Of a stretch of DNA of 60,000 bases, positions 51,515-60,000 are shown piece by piece. The position numbers and the translations under genes are program-made. Origin of the DNA: Takakia lepidozioides (taxonomy: Eukaryota; Streptophyta; Takakiopsida; Takakiales; Takakiaceae); contig CM060731.1 of assembly GCA_030704615.1 (NCBI GenBank), forward strand, positions 88,022,756-88,082,755. Reading direction: 5' to 3'. Position 1 is the first letter of the stretch, and each line of letters begins with the position of its first letter. The notes under the pieces are model-generated. The model saw nothing but the letters and a program-made list of their open reading frames with translations, had not been told where the DNA came from and did not search any database.

Positions 51515-54119
51515 TCAACGTTTCTTCCGCTTTTGAGGTCGCCCTTCGAACGCTGCAACTGCCTCGGATGCGTTTCCCATTTCTGAGGCACGCACCCAAG
51601 ATGCCTCCACATGATGATAGCCCTTCCATTTGACGAGATACTCTGTTTCTCGGTTCTTGAACCTCCTCGACTTAAGTATTGCCTCCACCTCGTACTCAGG
51701 TTCATTTTCATGATCCAACAGCATAGGTGGCAGACGCAACACTTGATGCCGATTCGGACGCGCTTCATCTTTGAAGTAAGGCTTCAAAAAGGAGACATTG
51801 AATACTGGGTGCACCTTGCTGTTTGCCGGCAGCTCCAATTCATACACATCCTCATTCATAACCTTCCGAATCCGAAAGGGACCCGCATACGGAGGTACGA
51901 ACTTCGGACTCACTTCCGGAGGTAGTCGGAAATTCTTGATGTTCAACCAGACCTCTGTGCCTGCCTCAAACTTCACTTCCCTCCGCTTCCGATTCGCCTG
52001 CCTTTCATACCGTTTCCTAGCTTTGGCAATGTTGTACTTTGCGAGCTTCAACAAACGCTCGCGTTCTTCCAGTACCGCCGCTACTGCCGGTTCCTCAACG
52101 TCCTGGGCGGCCCAACTTGTCGGCACCAGAGGTGCTTTTCCATAGACCAATACGAAAGGGGAAACTCCCGTTGCGGAGTGTTCTGTGTTATTATAACAGA
52201 ACTCTGCCGTGTCTAAGTGTTCCATCCAGTCTGATTGGTCTGCCGACACGTAATTCCGCAAGAATTGCTTCACTACGGAATTCACTCTTTCCGTTTGGCC
52301 GTCCGTCGTAGGTCGGAAGGCGGTGCTCATCTTCAGCCTCATCCCCATCTTCTTCCAAAGTGTCCTCCAAAATTTACTCATAAACTTTGGATCGCGATCC
52401 GAGACAATATCCTTCGGGACTCCATGATGCTTTAAGACGTGGGCAAAGTAAAGTCGCCCTGTCTCCTACGCCGTTGCCGTCTCCTTGGTGGGGATGAAAT
52501 GGCCCATTTTACTGAACCTATCCACCACCACCATGATTGCATCGAATCCTTTTGACAGCGGCATAGCAGTCATGAAATCCATCGAGACGCTTTCCCAAGT
52601 CCCCTATGGAATCGGCAAGGGTTGTAACAGCCCCGCTTGCTTTTTGTACTCGCTCCGGTTTTGTTGGCATGTGGTGCATGTCTTGACATACTCCTTTGCC
52701 TCCTCCCTCAGTTTGGGCCAGAAATACTCTTTCTTCAAGAGTGCCGCAGTGCGCTTGGCTCCGCCGTGGCCCGCAAGCGGGCTATCATGGCATTCTCTCA
52801 AGAGGCTATCTCTGATCCCTCCCTTCGGCACGTAGAGACGTTTTTGCTTATACCGGAGCAGTCCATTTTGCAAGTGGAACTGCAATTTAACCCCCATTCT
52901 CAAGTCCTGCATCACGCACTTTACCAGCTCATCCTTCCGGCAAGCCTTCCGGATCTTCCTTTGGAGCGCCGTCTCGCCCTTGTACACCAACAAGAGCTGC
53001 TGCTTTCTACTTAAAGCATCGGCCACCACATTGTCCCGTCCTGGTTTGTACTGGATATCCACGTCGAACACTGCCAAAGTATCTTGCCACCTAAGTTGTT
53101 TTGGGGACAACTTGGGCTGCGTGGCAAAATACTTCACCGTGACATTGTCCGTGAACACCTTCACTGGGTTGGAACCAACATAGTGGCGCCAGAGCTCAAG
53201 GCAATGCACCACCGCCTTCATCTCTTTTTCGTGCGTCGGCCACCGTCGCTCCACTTCATTTAGTTTCTTACTTTTGTAAGCCACTGGACGTCCATCTTGC
53301 ATAAGTACACCCCCAATCGCGAAGTCCGATGCATCTGTATAAATCTCAAACGGACGATCAAACTCCGGGATTTTCAAGACTGGAGCTTCCGTCATCCGCT
53401 GCTTCAATTCAGCAAAAGCTTGGCCACAAAATGTGTTCCATACCCAGACTTTGGATTTACATAGAAGGTCCGACAGCGGCCCCGCGATCTTGGCAAAATT
53501 TCTCACATACTTCCGGTAATAGGAGGCGAGTCCTAGGAAGGATCGCACTCCCGGGACCGAAGTCGGAGGCTCCCAGTCCAAGATCGCCCTCACCTTTCTG
53601 TCATCCATTTTGATCCCATCCTGTGTAATCACATGCCCCAGGAACTCCACTTTTGTGACCCCGAATTCGCACTTTGAAGCTTTGGCATACAGCTTCCCTT
53701 CCCGCAATTTTTGGAACACCCTTTTGAGGTGTTCCAGGTGCTCCTCCTTTGTTTTCGAGTACACCAAGATGTCGTCGATGTACACGATCACAAAGTCATC
53801 CAACCACTCCTGGAAAAGGCTGTTCATCAGCGTGCTAAATGTCGCTGGTGCATTGGTGAGCCCAAAAGGCATCACCAAGAACTCATATGAACCATACCTT
53901 GTCCTGCACGCGGTCTTCTCCTCATCTCCTTCCGCCACCCGAATTTGGTGATAGCCGGAGCGCAAGTCGATCCGGCTGAAATACTTCGCTCCTGCCAACC
54001 GATCAAAGAGGTCGTCGATCCTTGGCAAAGGGTACCGGTTTTTGATAGTCACCTTATTCAGAGCCCTGTAATCGACACACATCCGCAGCGTCCCATCCTT
54101 CTTGTCTGCAAATAGCACC
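51515..54119 (-). pseudogene. pol of chromovirus copy 2: RT to chromodomain
   Basis: From the frameshift at about 54119 the RT frame runs open for 504 codons ([93 protein letters not shown]) to a TAG after LLQPLPIP. Relative to copy 1 this stop arises from GAG to TAG. A second stop, CAG to TAG near 52468, lies before the second core block. The rest (51515-52381) carries FRPTTDGQTERVNS with the catalytic Glu, the GPF region and the chromodomain (EYLVKWKGYHHVEASW). It keeps the 53 bp of integrase core lost from copy 1. Confidence 0.92.
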
Positions 54120-56076
54120 GGGCTCCGTAAGGTGACTTACTCGGCCGGATGTACCCCTTTGACATTAGATCCTTGAGCTGAGTCTTCAGCTCTACCAACT
54201 CTCTGTGGCTCAACCGGTAGGGCGCCTTGGCAGGCGGTTCCGATCCCGGTATCACCTCAATCTTGTGGTCAACTCCTCTTCGCGGTGGCAAGCCGCTTGG
54301 TAAATCCTCTGGCATCACATCCTGGTATTTCTCCAAAATCCCCTTGATCCAATCTGGGCTCGGCTCCCCATCGCCTTCTCCTTTCACTTCTCTAATGTAA
54401 AGCAAAAACTGGGGCTCGTGTGCCTCCTCCACGGCCCACTCCTTTGCTGACAGAAGGTTTATTCGCCCTCCCACGGATTTGGGCGTTTCTGACACTCGTA
54501 AAACCTCGCCACCATTCCCACATGGCAGCGTGACTACTCTCTTGCGGCCATCTATGACCGCTCCGGATTTGCTCAAAAAGGTCATCCCCAAAATGAGATC
54601 CACTCCATCGATCTCGCAGATGGTGAAGTTCTCACGTCCCTCCCAACTCCCCAGTTGAAGAGGAACATCAATCGCCAACCTTGTCGCCAACTGTGGTTCT
54701 CCTTTGGCAGAACGCACCTCAATAGAGGCCCCCACGTCACTTGTCGGGAGTCCCAGCTTTTGTGCCGTTGCCGGTGTCATGAAGGAGTGCGACGCTCCTG
54801 TGTCCACTAACAACGACACATTAGTTCCGGATATTATCCCATCCACGAACAATACCTGACTCCCTTTTCGTAAGGTGCCAGTTTCTTGATACAACTCACA
54901 AGAAAATTTGCCTACCTTGCAAGTCCTGGCGACCACCGCTTCCACCAAGCGACTGATGGTAGCTTCCGACAGCTCCATGGTCGCCCGAGTCATGTTCAAT
55001 TGCCGGGGCTTCGTGCACTTCTTGGCCATGTGCCCGGGCTCCCCGCAATTGAAACACACTCCATCAAAGGTCGCCTTCTGTCCGCCATAAGCTGCTCCAC
55101 CCGCTTTTCCTTTCGAAGCACCGGGTGCCGCCTTGACGTGTGAAGGCCCTCCCTTCGATTTCCACGTGCCATTTTTGCCGCGTGGCCTATCCCACTTCTT
55201 TTCCGGTCGGGAGGAGTCACCTTCCCGCCGAATCTTCTTGTGGTTCAGCTTCGTACGGCCTTGTCTTTCACCCCTAGGGACATCTGAGAAACATTCAGCC
55301 CTCTCAGTAGCCTCGTTCAAAGTCTTGGGTGGCTTCTCCTCCAACTTCCACCTGGCCCATGGGGTCAGTCCCGCCACAAAATTGAAGACCATTTCTGGTT
55401 CTGCCATGTCCGCGACTTCGAGCAACAGCACATTGAAAGCCTGGACATATCCCCGAATGTCATCTGTTTGCTTCAAATTCCTCATCTTGTCCCGGGCGAG
55501 CCAGGACGCGTTGAGGGGCACAAACTGTCTCTTCATCAATTCCTTGAACCCACTCCAGTTCAAGGTTTCCGGGCTTGGACCTCGGTCGTGAAGGCGTTTC
55601 TGCCACCATTGTTGAGCATAGCCCCTCAAATAGGTGGGAGCCACTTCCACCCGATCCTCGTCACTCAACTTGGCCGCCCGGAAGTACTGCTCTAGCTCCA
55701 AGAGCCAGGTGTTGAGTGCCTTCCGATTCCGGACGCCCTCGAAGGTGCCTGGTTCCTTAGGCTTCACCTTAAACTTTGCCTTAGCGGAAGTGGCATTAGC
55801 CGCCTTCAACACGTCTTTCAACGTCCCGCCAAACTGCGCCAACAACCCTTCCCAAAAGACTGCCGGCATGGGAGGCATCTCTTGGTTTGTCGGAGCTCTC
55901 AAGGATTCCTCGGGCTCCGACTCCTCGGATTCCTCCCGCTCTTGGGCGGCCTCGTTTTTGGAAACATGCATCGCTTCCTCAAACGGCCGCCTCGGTGACA
56001 CGCCGCCCCCATTGGGCTCACCGGGATCATCATCTTTTGGGCCGTTCCGCTTTCGCTTCGGCTTGCCCGACCCCAT
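54120..56076 (-). pseudogene. gag-protease-RT start of chromovirus copy 2
   Basis: ATG at 56076 (MGSGKPKRKRNG) opens Gag with an acidic region ([14 protein letters not shown]), the retrotransposon-gag block, CCHC knuckle [14 protein letters not shown] near residue 341 and protease [11 protein letters not shown] near 425, then RT to SKSPYGA. There GGGG of copy 1 is GGG, a 1-base loss that shifts the frame into a stop at 54058. In intact relatives gag and pol would be one frame of about 1,450-1,500 residues. Confidence 0.93.
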
Positions 56077-56117
56077 GATGAGGCCAATCCCAAGGACGAT
56101 CGCGTACTGAACTCTAA

Positions 56118-56129
56118 GCTCTGATACCA
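56118..56129 (-). other. Primer binding site, tRNA-iMet
   Basis: TGGTATCAGAGC on the minus strand, two bases from the 5' LTR. Confidence 0.95.
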
Positions 56130-56131
56130 AG

Positions 56132-56991
56132 TGTCATGCACCTCACTTCGGTAAGCTCCCCCTCAAGTCATAGTTACTCGCTTTGATGCGCGCGCCTGAC
56201 TCCCAACCGGCCGCCGGGCCAGCTTCGGCTGCTCACCGGGACATAATGGTCCCCCTTCACTCTCCCGAAAGACCCTCCACCTATTTGGGCCTAGTGGAAA
56301 TTCCCTTTGGTAGATGGCAGTCCGGAACAGCTCCCCACTCTTTGGTCGCTTTCCGGCTCGCTCGCTTACTCACTAGTTTTTGGTCACCAACGGGCTTGCA
56401 CCGTTCTCGGGGTTACTACTCCCTATATATACTTCTGTAGCTGTCTGCGGGGGTTTCACAACCAGCCATGCCATTTTATGGCGAACCACCACGAAGACCC
56501 TCGATTCCCGGTGGTGAGTCGCGGTGAGTCTTGGCCCGCTCACCACGGCCCCTATGGACCGTGATGAGTCCCAAGACTCCCCACGACTCCCACCACGAGG
56601 TCTCCGCCCCCATGGTGAGTCCTATGCCACCCCCACTAAGTCCCACTAAGCTACCACCACCCCTTGTGGAGCCACCCCCACCGCAACCCGGTGTGCGGGG
56701 CTCCACCTAGTGAGCGCCTCCGCTTCCCTGAGTGCCTTGGGCACTCAAGGGTGCTTCAGCCCCCCTATACCTATCGCTGCCGCTGCCCCCACCACAGGGG
56801 CAGCCCCTCATGTGTCCCGACCCCCTGCCCTCAAGGCAAAGGGCCGCGACAGAGCGCCTCCGCTTCCCTGAGTGCCTTGGGCACTCAAGGGCGCTTCAGC
56901 CCCCTTATACCTATCGCTGCCGCTGCCCCCACCACAGGGGCAGCCCCTCATGTGTCCCGACCCCCTGCCCTCAAGGCAAAGGGCCGCGACA
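56132..56991 (-). repeat. 5' LTR of chromovirus copy 2
   Basis: 860 bp; has the same 140-bp tandem duplication as its partner, so the duplication predates this insertion. The inner end reads TGTCATGCAC instead of TGTCGCGCAC. TATATATA at about 56424-56431. Confidence 0.95.
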
Positions 56992-56996
56992 CCGTG

Positions 56997-57209
56997 CCAT
57001 TACCAAGTATTCTGGTGGCATCAACTTCAGTAGTAGTGGATGATTTCCAAATCATGCCATGCCGCAGGATATGAAGTATTCAGAGGAATACTTTAAGATG
57101 ATGGTAGTCCCAACCCACCAAATCCCAGAAATGGTAGAAAATGTATTCAAGGCCTTAACCCCCTGCAAATCATTAGGCAATTGCATTTGCTCAATCAGGC
57201 GCTCATACC
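56997..57209 (+). pseudogene. Continuation of the split retroelement ORF
   Basis: Resumes the frame cut at 49741 (PLPSILVASTSVVVDDFQIM) to a stop at 57074. A second frame reads DMKYSEEYFKMMVVPTHQIP and EMVENVFKALTPCKSLGN to a stop near 57211. At about 57210 the sequence changes to the satellite flank. Confidence 0.5.
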
Positions 57210-57480
57210 TTTGAGAAAAGAAGATGAAACGGCGGTGATGCACCACTTGGGTTCGAAAGGCTTGGACGAAAGTGTCTCCTCGTGGACTTTGCGTCATTAC
57301 GAAATTCGAATCGTTAAGGGTACGCATGCCGAACATCATTATCCAACAGTCAGGCCGCGCCGCCTGGTGCCACTTCAGTCAGATAGAGTGCAGACATGTG
57401 CCACAATTCCGTTGGTCCACGTGTTCACATTTCATGGCATTTCCGTCCCAGCGTCTGATGAGTTGGAGTGAAAATGCAAA
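57210..57480. other. Satellite flank, copy B
   Basis: Reverse of 37491-37764. No gene recognised. Confidence 0.7.
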
Positions 57481-58670
57481 TGCGGCGCCGCATTTCCGTT
57501 AAGTACCATCCCGAAGCTACACATACCGTACTGGTTGGAAGAAAATGCGGCACCGCATTTCCGTTCCACCTTCACAAACCTTACTTGTTGAACGGAAATG
57601 CGGCACCGCATTTCCGTCCCATAGCTCCATGCCTGAGATACAAAAGGGAAATGCGGCTCCGCATTTCCGTTCTGGAATGTCGGAAGGTGCGATTCGGACG
57701 GAAATGCGGCACCACATTTCAGTTCCCGTGGTTCATGATTTTCAATCTGAACGGAAATGCGGTACCCCATTTCCGTTCCACCTTCACATACCTTAGTTGA
57801 TGAACGGAAATGCCGTGCCGCATTTCCGTTCGGGAAAGTATGAAGGTCTCACCTGGACGGAAATACGGTGCCGCATTTCCGTCCCACAGCTCCATGCCTC
57901 ATATACAAAACGGAAATGCGCCGCCGCATTTCCGTTCTGGAATGTCGGAAGGTGCGACTCGGACGGAAATGCGGTACCGCATTTCCGTTCTGGAGAGTAT
58001 GAAGGTCTCAAACGGACGGAAATGCGGTGCAAAATTTCTGTCCTCCGCTCCATGCCTGAGATAGAAAACAGAAATGCGGCGCCGCATTTCCGTTCTGGTG
58101 TGTCGGAAGGTTCGACTCGGACGGAAATGCGGTGCCGCATTTCAGTTCCCGTTGTTCATAATTCTCAACCAAACGGAAATGCGGTACCGCATTTCCGTTC
58201 TCGAGAGTATGAAGGTCTTAACCGGTCGGAAATGCGGTGCATCGTTCCCGTCCCTCGGCTCCATGCCTCAGATACAAAACGGAAATGCGGCGCCGCATTT
58301 CCGTTTTGGAATGTCGGAAGGTGCGACTCGGACGGAAATGCGGTGCCGCATTTCAGTTCCGATGGTTCACGATTTTCAGTCAGAACGGAAATGCGGTACT
58401 GCATTTCCGTTCTGGAGAGTATGAAGGTCTCAAACGGACGGAAATGCGGTGCAGCATTTCTATCCCTCAGCTCCATGCCTCAAATACAAAACGGAAATGC
58501 GGTGCCGCATTTCCGTTCTGGTATGTCGGAAGGTGCGACTCGGACGGAAATGTGGTGCCGCATTTCAGTTCCCGTGGTTCATGATTCTCAATCAGAACGG
58601 AAATGCGGCACCGCATTTCCATTCTGGAGAGTATAAAGGTTTCCCCTGGACGGAAACTCGGTGCCGCGGA
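57481..58670. repeat. 53-bp palindromic satellite with 212-bp higher-order period, array B
   Basis: 23 monomers. TGCGG tops at 57546, 57599, 57652, 57705, 57758, 57811, 57864, 57917, 57970, 58024, 58075, 58128, 58180, 58233, 58286, 58339, 58392, 58445, 58498, 58551 and 58604: 53 bp with rare 1-2 bp slips. Linker types (cores GGAATGTCGGAAGGTGCG, CCCGTGGTTCATGAT, GAGAGTATGAAGGTCTC, AGCTCCATGCCTCA) follow in fixed order with a few skipped or replaced units. Inverted relative to array A. Confidence 0.95.
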
Positions 58671-58847
58671 AATGCGGAACCTCATTTCCGCATGCGGAAC
58701 CTCAATGGGTTGCATTGTTCCGAAACAACACAATTGCGGCCTGTCTTAATGAGCACAACTTGGTTGTCTGACCGTTTTAACTAACAGTCGTGGCACTTGT
58801 AAGTGCGAACGTTCATGTCTGCACCGAGAATACTGCTGGATCCACCC

Positions 58848-59096
58848 TCAGGAGAAACTGTCAGGAGATATTATTTCGTCGCCGAATCGGCCATCATTGT
58901 CATACTTACTGGCTATGGAATCACACCTCGCACCTTCATGCATGTAGCTTGAAACAATACTTTCCACTTCAATGTGCGACTTCCAATCGTCGATGGACTC
59001 CGCAGATCCACTTACATGGTGCCTGTGACCTTGGTCTGTCGCTATACTGAACCTCGCATTTGCCAACTTCGTGCGGTCTTCAATGGCTCCGAATTC
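58848..59096 (-). CDS. Exon of unknown gene, copy B
   Basis: On the minus strand acceptor GCGTAG (just right of 59096) opens EFGAIEDRTKLANARFSIAT, then GSAESIDDWKSHIEVESIV and a polar end, DGRFGDEIISPDSFS-stop, 82 codons. It is open here but frameshifted in copy A (35291 onward). The exon before it would be ...RFELEFGT at about 59400, separated by an intron that now holds a retrotransposon fragment. No domain recognised. Confidence 0.45.
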   Translation of the reverse strand, partial: EFGAIEDRTKLANARFSIATDQGHRHHVSGSAESIDDWKSHIEVESIVSSYMHEGARCDSIASKYDNDGRFGDEIISPDSFS

Positions 59097-59104
59097 CTAC
59101 GCTA

Positions 59105-59309
59105 TCCTCCATGATCCACTCCTTTGCTGACAGCAGGTTTATTTGCCCTCCCACTCGGTTGGGCGTTTCCGACACCCGTAACACTTCACCACCATTCCCA
59201 CACGGTAGCGTGACTATTCTTTTGCGGCCATCTATGACCGCTCCGGATTTGCTCGAAAAGGTCATCCCCAAAATGAGATCCACTCCATCAATCTCGCAAA
59301 TGGTGAAGT
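59105..59309 (-). mobile_element. Captured chromovirus protease fragment
   Basis: About 205 bp encode, on the minus strand, [20 protein letters not shown] and a [12 protein letters not shown] end, closely matching the post-protease region of chromovirus copies 1 and 2 (near 8500-8700 and 54430-54610). Copy A of this locus (near 35283) lacks it: GCTATAGTTTGCTG is uninterrupted there. There are no LTRs or target duplication, so this is probably filler DNA from break repair rather than integration. Confidence 0.75.
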
Positions 59310-59439
59310 TTTGCTGTCCTCCGCAACTTGGGAGAGCCTAGATCCCAAACAAGGGAGGACTTTGCAGAGTGACTAAAACTTACATTTGTTCCAAATTCAA
59401 GCTCAAACCGGGCACAGTTTATTTGGAAGAAGAAAGGAA

Positions 59440-60000
59440 GGATGTTCCTGGACAGGTTGACGAGACCATTGTCGTGCTAGGTAACGACGGAGGTTGCGGA
59501 ATCAAATGGCACGTACCCCCATCAGACACCATCCTGTACCGAGGTGTGGGAATGCCCATTCCCTTTCTGAATCAGTTGCTGCCCACACCATCCACAAAGG
59601 AGTCCGGAAACCGACAGGCGGCCACTGCCAACAGAGAGGTATGCAATGATAATCATTCCTGACCTGGACCGTCAAGACCCTCCATAGCTTCTCGTGTGGA
59701 CGTATTCGACATTTCCGACAAGGAAGATGAGTGCATTGAGGTCCCCATGTCCTCCACACGGTTGTTCAAATCCGACATGGACGTCTCTGCAGGTGCTACG
59801 CATGTACCCTCGAGCATAACTCCAACCCGGTCCATTGTGCAGCTCCTACGACAACATCACCTCGATGGTTCTCGCTCCGAGCTGGCTGCTCTTGACTATG
59901 CCAAATTTCCAGTCAGGAAGGTAACTTATCTGCCTCCCGAAGTCGATGGCAATGTCATCTTCGAGTTTCCACCTGTTACTTCGTCAAACAAAGCCTCAGG
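59440..60000 (+). CDS. Transposase-like gene, 5' exons (relative of 10923-13153), cut by window end
   Basis: One frame (about 59455-59640) reads VDETIVVLGNDGGCGIKWHV and PPSDTILYRGVGMPIPFLNQ and ends at a possible donor, GAG|GTATGC. A later frame from ~59680 reads SRVDVFDISDKEDECIEV (acidic motif like the SIM-like segment at 11.1 kb), ITPTRSIVQLLRQHHLDGS, then KVTYLPPEVDGNVIFEFPPV, matching FLPETFDGDILFELPPPP. Order and spacing agree with the copy at 11 kb, so both belong to one family; the zinc finger would lie beyond 60000. The start codon and first splice sites are not resolved. Confidence 0.5.

Larger units (their letters stand above)
49742..56991 (-). mobile_element. Ty3/gypsy chromovirus copy 2 (complete, decayed)
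   Basis: Same family and orientation as copy 1. LTRs 49742-50607 and 56132-56991, target duplication CCGTG (49737-49741 and 56992-56996), tRNA-iMet primer site at 56118-56129. It is nested in the coiled-coil ORF of an older Ty3/gypsy element. The LTRs are ~145 bp longer than in copy 1 because of a tandem duplication at the U3 end. The two LTRs differ by about six substitutions and two indels (7 bp and 1 bp), so it too is young. One frameshift and two nonsense codons block the polyprotein. Confidence 0.95.

Noticed and set aside
57481-58670. Regular ~22-bp repeats with ~31-bp spacers look like a CRISPR array.
   Set aside because: The linkers are only four or five recurring types in fixed order, there are no cas-like genes, and the context is eukaryotic with introns and retrotransposons. 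It is a higher-order satellite.

Overview
The window is plant-type nuclear DNA made almost entirely of mobile elements and their decayed gene copies. Evidence for a plant lineage is a pair of Ty3/gypsy chromoviruses with a C-terminal chromodomain and an initiator-tRNA-Met primer site, a CACTA-like terminus with GCGACG subterminal motifs, a tRNA-derived SINE and short GT-AG introns. A streptophyte alga such as Chara is my best guess from general family resemblance; this is inference. One 500-base assembly gap lies at 16928-17427.

Layout, left to right. 1-314: last exon of a possible host gene. 1400-3800: direct repeats, a hairpin, a SINE and a LINE 3' end. 4037-10917: chromovirus copy 1 (minus strand), inserted with a GCTCA target duplication into an exon (3998-4036 + 10923-11528) of a transposase-like gene with a SUMO-interaction-like motif and a C2-HxH zinc finger; its next exon is 12895-13153, cut by a CACTA-like terminus. 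14424-16429: foldback element with ~350-bp inverted ends around ten hairpins. 17428-19808 and 42372-44779: two direct copies of a module carrying two divergently transcribed paralogous genes of unknown family (here X1 and X2), ending at the same GCTCATG-rich terminus. 19817-21701: broken NIF/FCP1-like phosphatase pieces and unknown exons.

24146-41137 holds four copies of one intron-rich gene (here PM). As far as the exons can be joined by eye, it encodes a basic N-terminus, a ParB/sulfiredoxin-like domain, an unknown middle, a beta-class DNA-methyltransferase-like domain without a canonical DPPY motif, and an acidic tail. Copies 1 and 2 form an inverted repeat (24146-28292 / 30049-34410); copies 1 and 3 form a larger one that includes the X1 3' end (22648-26740 / 38570-42690). 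All four copies are broken.

A 20-bp palindrome, GAAATGCGGYRCCGCATTTC, ties these regions together. It lies in PM introns, fills the space between the 3' ends of PM and X1, sits in the X1-X2 intergenic hairpin, and forms two satellite arrays (35700-37490 and, inverted, 57481-58670) with a strict 53-bp period and a 212-bp higher-order period. 44780-49741 is a rearranged Ty3/gypsy element with an internal inversion and an extra coiled-coil ORF; chromovirus copy 2 (49742-56991) is nested in it. The right edge carries the 5' part of another member of the transposase-like family seen at 11 kb.

The best candidate for something undescribed is the PM + X1/X2 + palindrome assembly: probably fragments of a large mobile element that combines a ParB/methyltransferase-like protein with arrays of a palindromic site. 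Function is inferred only from domain resemblance and co-location.
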